DNA of 64,000 nucleotides from DASQHL01 sp963843685. Lineage in GTDB: Bacteria > Chloroflexota > Dehalococcoidia > DSTF01 > JACRBR01. Positions 45,310 to 54,784 of the stretch are shown here, piece by piece (the first letter of the stretch is position 1; every line of letters starts with the position of its first letter). The notes under the pieces are model-generated. The model searched no databases, was not told the origin of the DNA, and worked only from the letters and a program-made list of their open reading frames with translations. Both the position numbers and the translations under genes were made by a program. Location of the stretch: contig CAWJLO010000008.1 of the NCBI GenBank assembly GCA_963843685.1, positions 62,001 through 126,000 of the forward strand. Direction: 5' to 3'.

Positions 45310-45756
45310 GTGTTCAAGCGCTTGCTCGTCACATTAGACGGATCGTCGCGATCCGAAGTCGTCGTCCCGCATGTGATTGACATCGCGACATCGATGGGGT
45401 CGCAGATCATGCTACTCCGCATCGTGGACGCCGCCGCTTCGGACTGGAGCGAGCGCGGCGCAGTCGGCAAGGGCCACCTGGAGACGACGGCCGGGGCGCT
45501 GATGACGGCTCACGCGCACGAGTACCTCGACCGCGTCGCGGCGCAGATCCGCCAGCGGGGCGCCGAAGTCCACACCATGATCGAAGAGGGCGCCCCCGCA
45601 CGCCGCATCATTGCCGTGGCGCGCGACATCGAGGCCGACGCCATCGCCATGGCCACGCACTCGCGCCGCGGACTCAACCGCATCATGTTCGGGAGCGTTG
45701 CCGAGAGCGTGCTGCACGAGGCAAGTGTGCCAGTGCTGCTCGTCCGCGCTGCCTGA
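45310..45756 (+). CDS. Universal stress protein (UspA family)
   Basis: 148-residue single-domain USP. KRLLVTLDGSSRSE is the first strand/loop and VPVLLVRAA the last strand. The ATP-loop region reads THSRRGLNRIMFGSVAESVL: the GS end is present but the first Gly of G2xG9xG(S/T) is Ser, so nucleotide binding is uncertain. GGAGGGGG precedes the GTG at 45310. It stands alone between divergent and distant genes. Confidence 0.9.
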   Translation: MFKRLLVTLDGSSRSEVVVPHVIDIATSMGSQIMLLRIVDAAASDWSERGAVGKGHLETTAGALMTAHAHEYLDRVAAQIRQRGAEVHTMIEEGAPARRIIAVARDIEADAIAMATHSRRGLNRIMFGSVAESVLHEASVPVLLVRAA

Positions 45757-45929
45757 CCAACCAACGACAACCTCCTCGGAGCAGGCAAAGAGGGGTGCCG
45801 GCGAGCGCCGCTCTCGCATCGCGCTCAAGCGCCTCGAAAGAGACACGCGCAAGTTGCCGCACTAGACTCCCCCTCGCCCACGGCGACCGAGCGCGCACCC
45901 AGTGACCTGATTGCGCTCCCTGCACGCCG

Positions 45930-46325
45930 ATGCGACGATGCGGCGTGATCGACCGCGACCGCCTGGACCCGGAGCTGTACGCCAACGCCGCGAAGTACGG
46001 GGCGGGCCGCGTCCGCCGTCACATCTTCCTGTGCGCCGACCAGACGGAGCCGAAGTGCGCGCCCAAGGACCGCACGCTGGTGGCGTGGGAATACCTGAAG
46101 CGCCGCATCGCCGAGTTGGGCCTGGCCTCCGGTGATCGCGTCATCTATCGCACGAAGGCGAACTGTCTCCGCATCTGCGCACAGGGGCCGATCGCCGTCG
46201 TCTACCCGGAGGGCGTCTGGTACCACTCCGCCGATCCGGACGTGCTCGAGCGCATCATCCAGGAGCACCTCATCGGCGGCGTGCCGGTAGCAGAGTACGC
46301 GTTTGCGGCGGGAGAGCTCGGCTAG
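45930..46325 (+). CDS. Thioredoxin-like [2Fe-2S] ferredoxin domain protein
   Basis: 131 residues. RRHIFLCADQTEPKCAPKD and TKANCLRICAQGPIAVVYPE carry the four Cys of the thioredoxin-fold [2Fe-2S] ferredoxins (cf. NuoE C-terminal domain), and DVLERIIQEHLIGG is the usual ending. Likely a small electron carrier. The ATG at 45930 lacks a clear ribosome-binding site; GTG 45945 is an alternative. No redox partner gene is adjacent. Confidence 0.82.
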   Translation: MRRCGVIDRDRLDPELYANAAKYGAGRVRRHIFLCADQTEPKCAPKDRTLVAWEYLKRRIAELGLASGDRVIYRTKANCLRICAQGPIAVVYPEGVWYHSADPDVLERIIQEHLIGGVPVAEYAFAAGELG

Positions 46326-46385
46326 ATGCGCCCGCGGGCGTCGACGGACGCTCCAACGCGTGCATAGGGAGCAATGCTGGGCAGA

Positions 46386-47048
46386 TTATGCGCCGGGAGC
46401 CGGCGGCGTCTCGCCAGCCGCGGCAGGCGCTGCGCCTTCAGCACCCTCCGCCGCCTCGGCAGCGGGTCCCTCCTCGACGGCGGCCAGGCGTGGCGCGGCG
46501 ACGCGGGCCACAACGACGTCGAGGTCCGTGTGCAGCGTAACCTTCGACGTGTCGATGTCCAGGTCACGGACGTGCAGCGCTGACTCGAGCTGCTCGAGCC
46601 GCGACACGTCGACCTCGAACTGCGTCGGGATGTCGTTGGGTAGCGCTTCGATCTGTACTCGCTCGATCATCTGTAACAGCACGCCACCGTACGTCGCCAC
46701 CGCGTCGGATGTGCCGACGAGCACGATCGGCACCTCGGTGCGCATCTTCTCCGTCATCGACACCTGGTAGAAGTCGATATGCAGCAGCTTGCCGGTCACG
46801 GCGTCGCGCGACACCTCGCGGATCACGACGGTGCGAGGCGCCGGCTCGCCCGCGACGCTGAGGTTGATGATCGCGTTCCGCGTCATCCCCTTCAACAAAT
46901 GCGTCAGCTCAACCGTATCCGCCTCGACCGACGTCGACTCGATGCGGTGGCCGAAGACGTTCGCCGGCGTCTTTCCGCTGCGCCGTAGCTGCGCGACCTT
47001 CTTCCCAAGCACCGTGCGCGGCGCAACCTGCAGTTCGCTGTTCGCCAT
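46386..47048 (-). CDS. rplY: 50S ribosomal protein L25 (Ctc form)
   Basis: 220 residues, the long general-stress (Ctc/TL5) type: an N-terminal 5S-rRNA-binding domain (LQVAPRTVLGKKVAQLRRSG, HLLKGMTRNAIINL) and a C-terminal beta domain. It ends in an Ala/Glu/Pro tail (from about 190) that is low-complexity. ATG 47048 (MANSELQ) is chosen; an upstream in-frame start would overlap the next gene. Confidence 0.92.
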   Translation of the reverse strand: MANSELQVAPRTVLGKKVAQLRRSGKTPANVFGHRIESTSVEADTVELTHLLKGMTRNAIINLSVAGEPAPRTVVIREVSRDAVTGKLLHIDFYQVSMTEKMRTEVPIVLVGTSDAVATYGGVLLQMIERVQIEALPNDIPTQFEVDVSRLEQLESALHVRDLDIDTSKVTLHTDLDVVVARVAAPRLAAVEEGPAAEAAEGAEGAAPAAAGETPPAPGA

Positions 47049-47061
47049 GTCTTCGTCCGTC

Positions 47062-47439
47062 CTACCGGCGGCGCAACCGCCGCAACATACTGATGCCGGC
47101 GACGACCCCCAGCCCAAAGGCGAAGGCCGCAGCGGGCGTGATCGCGCTTCCCACGTCCCCCTCCACGCTGCGCGCCAGCAGGAGGAGGGTATTACTGTCC
47201 TTCACGCGCACGCGCTCGCCTACGACGGCTAGCGAGGCGCAATCCCGCATGTTTACGTCGCCCGCGCGCACCGAGAGCATCGCGCTGTCGACGACGTCCA
47301 GGTTCTCGCCCCGCACGTTCTGGGCCGCCGCCTGCCGCAACTCCACGCGCTCGCCGTCCACCGAGCGCACGGCGCTCTGGTCGATCTCGACGCTGTCGCC
47401 AGACACGGCTGCGATGACGCTGCCCGTTTCGCGGTTCAT
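47062..47439 (-). CDS. Tail-anchored protein of 15-residue repeats
   Basis: 125 residues, not a family I can name. Residues about 13-88 are four to five tandem 15-residue repeats of the type (x)GE-x-V-x-L-x-D-S-A-x-x-x-V, for example DGERVELRQAAAQNV, RGENLDVVDSAMLSV and RAGDVNMRDCASLAV. Alternating hydrophobic residues suggest a beta-solenoid. A single membrane segment (AFAFGLGVVAGISML) and basic end RRLRRR form a C-terminal anchor with the repeats probably on one face of the membrane. AGGGGG precedes ATG 47439. It lies between pgk and rplY. Confidence 0.75.
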   Translation of the reverse strand: MNRETGSVIAAVSGDSVEIDQSAVRSVDGERVELRQAAAQNVRGENLDVVDSAMLSVRAGDVNMRDCASLAVVGERVRVKDSNTLLLLARSVEGDVGSAITPAAAFAFGLGVVAGISMLRRLRRR

Positions 47440-47542
47440 GCGTGGAACCCCCTGGGTTGCGGGTACGCCCGGAGACCCACGGGAGCCTATCAGAGGGGTT
47501 GTGGCGGGTCAAATCAATGAACGGTAGGTCTATCGACGCAGG

Positions 47543-48730
47543 CTATTTGTCCATGAGCGCCGCTACGCCCGGCAGCTCCCGACCTTCCAGGAACTCCAGC
47601 GACGCCCCTCCGCCCGTCGACACGTGCGAGAACTTCTCGGCGATGCCCAGCTCTTGCACCAGAGCTACCGTCTCGCCGCCGCCGATGACGACCGTGGCGT
47701 TTAGCGTCGATAGGAATCGCGCGATAGCGTGCGAGCCGCCAGCGAACGCCTCCCATTCGGCTACGCCGAGCGGCCCGTTCCACACGACGGTTTTGACGCC
47801 GTCGAGCTTCGTCTCGTAGTCGTCCACTGTCTTGGCGCCCACGTCGAGGATCAGCCACCCGTCGGGGACGTCACCGACGTCCACCTCACGCCACTTCGCG
47901 TCGGCGGCGAACCTGTCGGCGATCACGGCGTCCACCGGCAGTCCCAGCGTCACGCCGCGCCTCTTGGCTTCGTCCATCACGCCCCGCGCGGTGTCCAGTT
48001 GGTCGTCTTCCACCAGCGACGCGCCCACGCCGATCCCTTGCGCCTTCAGGAACGTGCTCGCCATGCCCCCGCCGATCAACAGCACGTTCACCTTCGAGAG
48101 CAGGTGCTGCAGCACCTTGATCTTCGAACTGATCTTCGCCCCGCCGATAATGGCCGCGACGGGCGGCACCGGATTGCTAACGACGCGCCCCAGATAGTCG
48201 ATCTCCTTCTCCATCAGGAAGCCCGCCACCGCCGGGAGGAACGCCGCGACGCCGGCGGTAGACGCGTGCGCGCGGTGCGCCGTGCCGAAGGCATCGTTCA
48301 CGTACACGTCCGCGAATGCGGCGAGTTGCTTCGCCAGCGCCGGATCGTTCCTCTCCTCGCCCGGCTCGAAGCGCACGTTCTCGAGCATCGCCACCTCGCC
48401 GGATCCCAGCGCCGCCACCGCTGCCCGCGCCGAGGGTCCGACTACGTCCGTCGCGCACGGCACCGGCGACTCCAACAACTCCGACAGCCGCGCGGCGACC
48501 GGCGCCAGCCGCGACTTCTCGACCACCTGCCCATCCGGCCGCCCCAGGTGCGAGACGAGGACGGTGCGGGCGCCGCGCTGGCGCAGGTAGTTGATCGTCG
48601 GCAGCGCAGCCCTGATGCGCGTATCATCGAGAATCGCGCGCGTTTCCTTGTCCAGGGGTACGTTGAAGTCAACGCGCACGAGCACGCGCTTGTTGTCGAG
48701 CTCGATGTCTCGGACGGTCTTCTTGTTCAT
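47543..48730 (-). CDS. pgk: Phosphoglycerate kinase
   Basis: 395 residues, full length. It converts 1,3-bisphosphoglycerate and ADP to 3-phosphoglycerate and ATP. VLVRVDFNVPLD, RTVLVSHLGRPDG and LENVRFEPGEERND mark the substrate domain; AIIGGAKISSKIKVLQHLL, WNGPLGVAEWEAF and VIGGGETVALVQELG mark the nucleotide domain, with FSHVSTGGGASLEFLEG at the end. GGAG precedes ATG 48730. gap is not adjacent. Confidence 0.95.
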   Translation of the reverse strand: MNKKTVRDIELDNKRVLVRVDFNVPLDKETRAILDDTRIRAALPTINYLRQRGARTVLVSHLGRPDGQVVEKSRLAPVAARLSELLESPVPCATDVVGPSARAAVAALGSGEVAMLENVRFEPGEERNDPALAKQLAAFADVYVNDAFGTAHRAHASTAGVAAFLPAVAGFLMEKEIDYLGRVVSNPVPPVAAIIGGAKISSKIKVLQHLLSKVNVLLIGGGMASTFLKAQGIGVGASLVEDDQLDTARGVMDEAKRRGVTLGLPVDAVIADRFAADAKWREVDVGDVPDGWLILDVGAKTVDDYETKLDGVKTVVWNGPLGVAEWEAFAGGSHAIARFLSTLNATVVIGGGETVALVQELGIAEKFSHVSTGGGASLEFLEGRELPGVAALMDK

Positions 48731-48830
48731 CTTGCACTCCGCTCAGGGCGTCTAGTCCGACAGGCACGATAGCGGTTCCGCACGCCGTGCGGTGGGAGCC
48801 GGAGGTCACAAGATCGCCGGCCGGCTGCCG

Positions 48831-49883
48831 TCAGGCTGTACGGTTCACAAAGAACGACGCCAGCGCTTCGAAGTCCGCCCGATGCCCCGACTCTATGGGA
48901 AGCGCGCGCACCAGCTCGAGAGCCGCCACGGCCCAACGCTCCGCCGCCGCGGTCGATGCGCCACGCGCGTCGGCGCCGTCGAGCAGCCCCAGCACTGCAT
49001 CGACGTCGATCTCTGCCGGCGCCTTCGATCCGTAGATGCGGGCCAACTCTGCGCGATCGTCCGTCCCGAGGCGGTCGAACGCGTACACCACCGGGAACGA
49101 CTTCTTCCGCGAGCGGATGTCGTCCGCGACGGGCTTGCCCGTGACCGCCTCCTCGCCCCAGATCCCCAGCACGTCGTCCTGGATCTGGAAGGCGAAGCCG
49201 AGTAGCCGCCCGCATTCGCCCAGCGCTGCCACAATCGCTTCGTCCGCCCCACCGGCAATCGCGCCGATCGCGGCGGACGCGCCGAGCAGCGCCGCCGTCT
49301 TGCCCGCGATCATCGCCTCGTACTCCGCCAGCGAAACCTGCTCGCTCGTCTCGAATCCGATGTCCGCATACTGCCCCTCGCACAGCAGCACGCACGCATC
49401 GTCGAGCGCACGCGCCGCGTCGAGCACACGCTCGGCCGCCACCCCCGCGTCCGCCATCCCGAGCAGCGTGCGCCGCGCCAGCACGAACATCCCGTCGCCG
49501 GCATTGATCGCCTGCGGCACGCCCGCAACGCGCCACAACGTCTCGCGTCCATGCCGCGTGTCGCTCGCGTCCTCGATGTCGTCGTGGATCAGCGTGAAGT
49601 TGTGCACCAGCTCCAGCGCAGCCGCCGCGGGCATGGCACGCGCCGGATCCCCTCCGACCGCCTCGCAGCACAGCATGCACAGCGCCGGCCGCAGCATCTT
49701 CCCGCCTGCCGCCGGCAGCGGATTCCCGGCCGCGTCCGCCCAGCCGAGGTGATACCGCATGAGCGACACATGATCGACGCCCGGGCGTTCGAGCGCCTCG
49801 CGCATCGCCTCGACGACGGGATCTCGATAGCGGGTGAGCAGGTCGTTGACGCGCGCGGCGTCCAGCGGAGGAAGCGCCGTCAC
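48831..49883 (-). CDS. Polyprenyl (geranylgeranyl-type) diphosphate synthase
   Basis: 350-residue trans-prenyltransferase that condenses IPP with an allylic diphosphate. The first Asp-rich motif is LIHDDIEDASDTRHG, and the second is FQIQDDVLGIWGE. GGKMLRPALCML and KKSFPVVYA are the other usual blocks. Chain length cannot be fixed; the bulky residues before the first motif (VHNFTLIHDD) fit a medium-chain product. The GTG at 49883 overlaps the upstream VOC stop (GTGA). Confidence 0.88.
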   Translation of the reverse strand: MTALPPLDAARVNDLLTRYRDPVVEAMREALERPGVDHVSLMRYHLGWADAAGNPLPAAGGKMLRPALCMLCCEAVGGDPARAMPAAAALELVHNFTLIHDDIEDASDTRHGRETLWRVAGVPQAINAGDGMFVLARRTLLGMADAGVAAERVLDAARALDDACVLLCEGQYADIGFETSEQVSLAEYEAMIAGKTAALLGASAAIGAIAGGADEAIVAALGECGRLLGFAFQIQDDVLGIWGEEAVTGKPVADDIRSRKKSFPVVYAFDRLGTDDRAELARIYGSKAPAEIDVDAVLGLLDGADARGASTAAAERWAVAALELVRALPIESGHRADFEALASFFVNRTA

Positions 49884-50251
49884 CGATCGCCTTCCGTCAT
49901 CAGCTCGATGCGGTTGCCAAACGGGTCGTAGATGTCGAACCGTCGCCGGCCGTAGATCGTCGGCTGCGACCGCATCTTGACGCCGAACTGCTCGCACCGG
50001 GCGCGCCACCCGTCGATATCATCGACGACAAGCGCCGGGTGACGGTCCCCCGGCGGCGGCACGTCGTCCCGACACTGGATGTGCACCTCAGTCGACCCGA
50101 GCGAGTACCAGATCCCCGGCCGGTCGAGGATCTCCGGCGGACGCGGAATCTCGCTTAGCCCCAGCACGCCCGAATAGAACTCCCGTGCCCGTTCGATCCC
50201 CTCCGTAGGCACCGTGATCGCGACGTGCTGCAACCGGACGATCGTCGTCAT
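49880..50251 (-). CDS. VOC (glyoxalase/bleomycin resistance) superfamily protein
   Basis: 123 residues, one VOC domain. LQHVAITVPTEGIERAREFY is the first beta-alpha unit with His, and FDIYDPFGNRIELM the last with the metal-site Glu. A HxQ-type position is in EVHIQCRD. Metal-dependent isomerase, lyase or binding roles are all possible. It is upstream of, and overlaps, the prenyl synthase gene. Confidence 0.85.
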   Translation of the reverse strand: MTTIVRLQHVAITVPTEGIERAREFYSGVLGLSEIPRPPEILDRPGIWYSLGSTEVHIQCRDDVPPPGDRHPALVVDDIDGWRARCEQFGVKMRSQPTIYGRRRFDIYDPFGNRIELMTEGDR

Positions 50252-50271
50252 GCCTGTCTCCTGTTCGAAGG

Positions 50272-50889
50272 CTAGCTGAGCGTCGCCACCCCGGCCAGCA
50301 CTGCCTCCAGCGCATCCCGCGTGACGCCGCCCTCGCGCAGCACGCGCACGGACGCGCCCTCGCTACAGTCGACGACCGTCGACGGCACACCCGTCGCAGA
50401 CACCGGTGCGTCCACAATGAGATCGACCGCGTCGCCGAGCTGCGCCCGCACCTCCGCCGCCGTGTGGCACTCCTCCCGCCCCGCGATGTTCGCGCTCGTC
50501 CCCGTCAGCGGCCCAAGCTGTCGCGCCGCCTCCCGCAGGAACGGGTCCGCCGGTACCCGTAGCCCCACCGTACGTTCCCCCGCCGCCGCGCGCGTCTCGA
50601 ACGCCGCCTTCTTCGGCACGACGATCGTCAGCGCGCCCGGCCAGAACCTCGCCGCCAGCGCCCGCGCCGCGTCGTTCATCTCGGCGATCAGCCCCGCCTG
50701 CTCGATCGACGCGACGAACAACGGCATCGGCTGCGAGGGGTCGCGCTCCTTCGTCTCGTACACGCGCTCCACCGCCGCACGGTCCGCCGCGACCGCCACC
50801 AACCCATAAACCGTGTCTGTCGGCAGCGCGACGATGCCGCCCTGCCGCAGGACGTCGATGGCGCGCCGGTACTGTTCGTTCTCGTCCAA
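50272..50889 (-). CDS. L-threonylcarbamoyladenylate synthase (Sua5/YrdC/YwlC)
   Basis: 205 residues from the TTG at 50889. It makes threonylcarbamoyl-AMP for tRNA t6A37. GGIVALPTDTVYGLV, the KxR-type motif KERDPSQPMPLF, FWPGALTIVVPKK, TVGLRVPADP and LTGTSANIAG are all present. It lacks the C-terminal Sua5 domain, so it is the short TsaC-like form. The frame is open further upstream, so the start is uncertain. It is divergent from guaA. Confidence 0.88.
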   Translation of the reverse strand: MDENEQYRRAIDVLRQGGIVALPTDTVYGLVAVAADRAAVERVYETKERDPSQPMPLFVASIEQAGLIAEMNDAARALAARFWPGALTIVVPKKAAFETRAAAGERTVGLRVPADPFLREAARQLGPLTGTSANIAGREECHTAAEVRAQLGDAVDLIVDAPVSATGVPSTVVDCSEGASVRVLREGGVTRDALEAVLAGVATLS

Positions 50890-50915
50890 CTGCTTATGTC
50901 GATGTGCAGAAATCG

Positions 50916-50945
50916 TTGATCCTCGGAACCTGCGGCCGGTACACT
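50916..50945 (+). promoter_or_regulatory. Predicted promoter of guaA
   Basis: TTGATC (50916-50921), 18-bp spacer, TACACT (50940-50945). Transcript start would be near 50952, about 28 nt before the guaA ATG. Confidence 0.5.
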
Positions 50946-50979
50946 CAAGCCACCGCTCCCGATTCAAACAGGATACGCC

Positions 50980-52641
50980 ATGCCAGAACGACAGGGTTCC
51001 CGGAGGGTCCAGGGCTCGGGCGACGTTGAGGTCTCGACGTACCTGGAGATCGCCCGCGAGAAGAGCGGCGAATCGCCGTCGGGCGCGCCGCCGCCGGTCC
51101 CGCTGCAGCCGGAGGCCGTCGTCGTCATCGACTTTGGCTCGCAGTTCTCGATGCTCATCGCCCGCCGCGTCCGCGAGTGCCACGTCTACTGCGAGCTTGT
51201 GCCCCCGGACACCCCGTGGGAGAAGATCGAGAAGCTCCACCCCCGCGGCGTCATCCTCAGCGGCGGCCCCGCCAGCGTCTACGAGATCGACGCGCCGCTC
51301 ACGCCGACGTGGGTCTTCGAGCAGAAGTTGCCCGTCCTGGGCATCTGCTACGGCATGCAGGCCCTCGCCCACCAGCTCGGCGGCAAGGTCGCGCCGGCCG
51401 AACGCCGCGAGTACGGCCACGCCGTCGTCCACCAGGGGGACATCGAGACGCCGCTCTTTGCCGGCCTCCCGGAGTCGATCCCGGCCTGGATGTCGCACGG
51501 CGACCGGATCACGCAGCTCCCGCCCGGGTTCCAGTCGATCGCCTACTCCGACAACTCGCCCATGGCGGCGATGTGGGACGGCGGCACGACTGTCGCCATC
51601 CAGTTCCACCCGGAGGTCGTGCACACGCCTCACGGCAAGCAGATCCTCGAGAACTTCCTCTACAAGGTCTGCGGCTGCCGCGGCGACTGGACGCCCGGCA
51701 ACTTCGTCGCCGACAGCATCAACCGCATCCGCAAGCAGGTTGGTGACGGCCGCGTCATCTGCGCCCTCTCGGGTGGCGTCGACTCCGCCGTGGCGGCCGC
51801 CCTCGTCCACCGTGCCGTCGGCGACCAGCTCACCTGCATCTTCGTCGACAACGGCCTGATGCGGCGAGAGGAGCCGGAGCGCGTTGTCGAGGTGTTCCAA
51901 CGCCACATGGAGATCCCCCTCATCCACGTCGACGCCGCCGAGCGCTTCCTCACGCAGCTCAAGGGCATCACTGACCCCGAGCAGAAGCGCCGCATCGTCG
52001 GCGAGACGTTCATCCGCGTCTTCGAGGCCGAGGCGGACAAGCTCGGCGCCGTCGACTTCATCACGCAGGGCACCACGTACCCCGACGTCATCGAGAGCGC
52101 CACCGGCCACGGCACCGCCGTAAAGATCAAGACGCACCACAACGTCGGCGGCCTCCCCAAGGAGATGACGTTCGACCTCGTCGAGCCCCTGCGCTACCTC
52201 TTCAAGGACGAGGTGCGCCAGGTGGGATCGGCACTCGGCCTCCCGGACGAAATGGTGTTCCGCCAGCCGTTCCCCGGACCGGGGCTCGCCATCCGCATCA
52301 TCGGCGAGGTCACGGCCGAGCGCGTCGCCGTGCTCCAAGCGGCCGACTGGATCGTCATGAACGAGATCAAGAAGGCGAAGCTCTACCGCGAGCTCTGGCA
52401 GTCGTTCGCGGTGCTGACGGACACCCGCTCCGTCGGCGTCATGGGCGACTTCCGCACCTACGGCCATGTCGTCGCCCTTCGCGCCGTCACCGCCGAGGAC
52501 GCCATGACGGCCGACTGGGCCCGCCTGCCGTACGAGGTGCTCGCCCGCATCAGTAGCCGCATCGTCAACGAGGTCCCGGGCGTGAACCGCGTGGTGTACG
52601 ACATCACGTCCAAGCCGCCCGGCACCATCGAGTGGGAGTGA
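50980..52641 (+). CDS. guaA: GMP synthase (glutamine-hydrolysing)
   Basis: 553 residues; converts XMP to GMP. It begins with about 45 extra low-complexity residues before the amidotransferase domain (VVVIDFGSQFSMLIARRV). That domain has the nucleophile in LGICYGMQALAHQLGG and the His/Glu in AIQFHPEVVH. The ATP-pyrophosphatase domain has the P-loop ALSGGVDSAVAAAL, and the dimerisation domain ends DITSKPPGTIEWE, as in the family. First of the purine cluster with purD, purE and purB. Confidence 0.95.
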   Translation: MPERQGSRRVQGSGDVEVSTYLEIAREKSGESPSGAPPPVPLQPEAVVVIDFGSQFSMLIARRVRECHVYCELVPPDTPWEKIEKLHPRGVILSGGPASVYEIDAPLTPTWVFEQKLPVLGICYGMQALAHQLGGKVAPAERREYGHAVVHQGDIETPLFAGLPESIPAWMSHGDRITQLPPGFQSIAYSDNSPMAAMWDGGTTVAIQFHPEVVHTPHGKQILENFLYKVCGCRGDWTPGNFVADSINRIRKQVGDGRVICALSGGVDSAVAAALVHRAVGDQLTCIFVDNGLMRREEPERVVEVFQRHMEIPLIHVDAAERFLTQLKGITDPEQKRRIVGETFIRVFEAEADKLGAVDFITQGTTYPDVIESATGHGTAVKIKTHHNVGGLPKEMTFDLVEPLRYLFKDEVRQVGSALGLPDEMVFRQPFPGPGLAIRIIGEVTAERVAVLQAADWIVMNEIKKAKLYRELWQSFAVLTDTRSVGVMGDFRTYGHVVALRAVTAEDAMTADWARLPYEVLARISSRIVNEVPGVNRVVYDITSKPPGTIEWE

Positions 52642-52645
52642 GCCT

Positions 52646-52836
52646 GTGACGATCGACAACACCTGGAACACGAATCACCGTTCGACCAACGGAGCGTCGC
52701 CGCATCCCACTGATGGGGCCGCGGAGACGCGCAGGCGCGCGCTCAGCGTTCGCCCCGGCAAGCTCATGCTGCCGGTGCTGCTCGCCCTCGGCATCATGTT
52801 CGTCCTCCGCTACTTCGAGCAGAGCACGGCTGCCGG

Positions 52837-52840
<4 letters not shown>
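52646..52840 (+). CDS. Small single-pass membrane protein
   Basis: 64 residues. The first 38 are polar with several Asn/Thr/Arg. One membrane segment (MLPVLLALGIMFVLRYF) lies near the C-terminus, so it is probably tail-anchored. The GTG at 52646 is 5 bp after guaA and its TGA overlaps the purD ATG (ATGA), which supports that it is really translated. No family recognised. Confidence 0.6.
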
Positions 52841-54144
<1,304 letters not shown>

Positions 54145-54244
54145 TTGAGGTTCGCGCCTTCTTTGCGCTGTGCACCACGGCTATGCTGCTGACGTCGTTC
54201 AGCCTGGTGCCGGATGTCCGCGTCCACTTGAGTAAGGAGAATCG

Positions 54245-54706
54245 ATGGCCGCTCTCGTCGCCGTGTTGATGGGCTCCAAGTCCGACATGGACGTCATGCA
54301 GTCCTGCATGGACACCCTCACGAAGTTCAAGATCGAGCACGAGGTGCACGTGATGTCGGCCCACCGCACGCCGGACAAGGTGCGCGAGTTCGTCTCCTCG
54401 GCCCGCGACCGCGGCTTCGAGGTCATCATCGCCGCGGCTGGCGGCGCGGCTGCCCTGCCCGGCGTCTGCAAGGCCTACACCCCGCTGCCCGTCATCGGCG
54501 TGCCCCTCGCATCGAGCGAATTGAAGGGCATCGACGCCCTCTACTCCATCGTCCAGATGCCGCCCGGCATGCCCGTCGCGACCGTCGCCGTCGGCGCGTG
54601 GGGTGCCCGCAACGCAGCGACGCTCGCGGCTGAGATTCTGGCGCTCTCGCATGCCGACGTGCGGGCGGCGTACGACGAGTACCGCAACTCGCTTGCCGCG
54701 GGATAG
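54245..54706 (+). CDS. purE: 5-(carboxyamino)imidazole ribonucleotide mutase (PurE)
   Basis: 153 residues. It has MGSKSDMDVMQSCMD, the catalytic His in VMSAHRTPDKV, and SIVQMPPGMPVATVAVG. The glycine loop reads AAAGGAAALPG where many class I enzymes have AAHLPG. AAGGAG-type ribosome-binding site immediately before ATG 54245. No purK is adjacent, so I cannot say whether the substrate is N5-CAIR or AIR plus CO2. Confidence 0.92.
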   Translation: MAALVAVLMGSKSDMDVMQSCMDTLTKFKIEHEVHVMSAHRTPDKVREFVSSARDRGFEVIIAAAGGAAALPGVCKAYTPLPVIGVPLASSELKGIDALYSIVQMPPGMPVATVAVGAWGARNAATLAAEILALSHADVRAAYDEYRNSLAAG

Positions 54707-54784
54707 ACTGGGCTGCCGAGTGACCACTCCGAGAGATGAGGACGAGGCGGCGGCGATGACCGACCGCCAAACGAGGATTTCCTG

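Noticed and set aside
50272..52671. Very long minus-strand open frame across guaA
   Set aside because: Only the part below 50889 is a real gene (Sua5/YrdC). The rest is antisense to guaA with Asp/Val/Arg-rich composition typical of a high-GC shadow.
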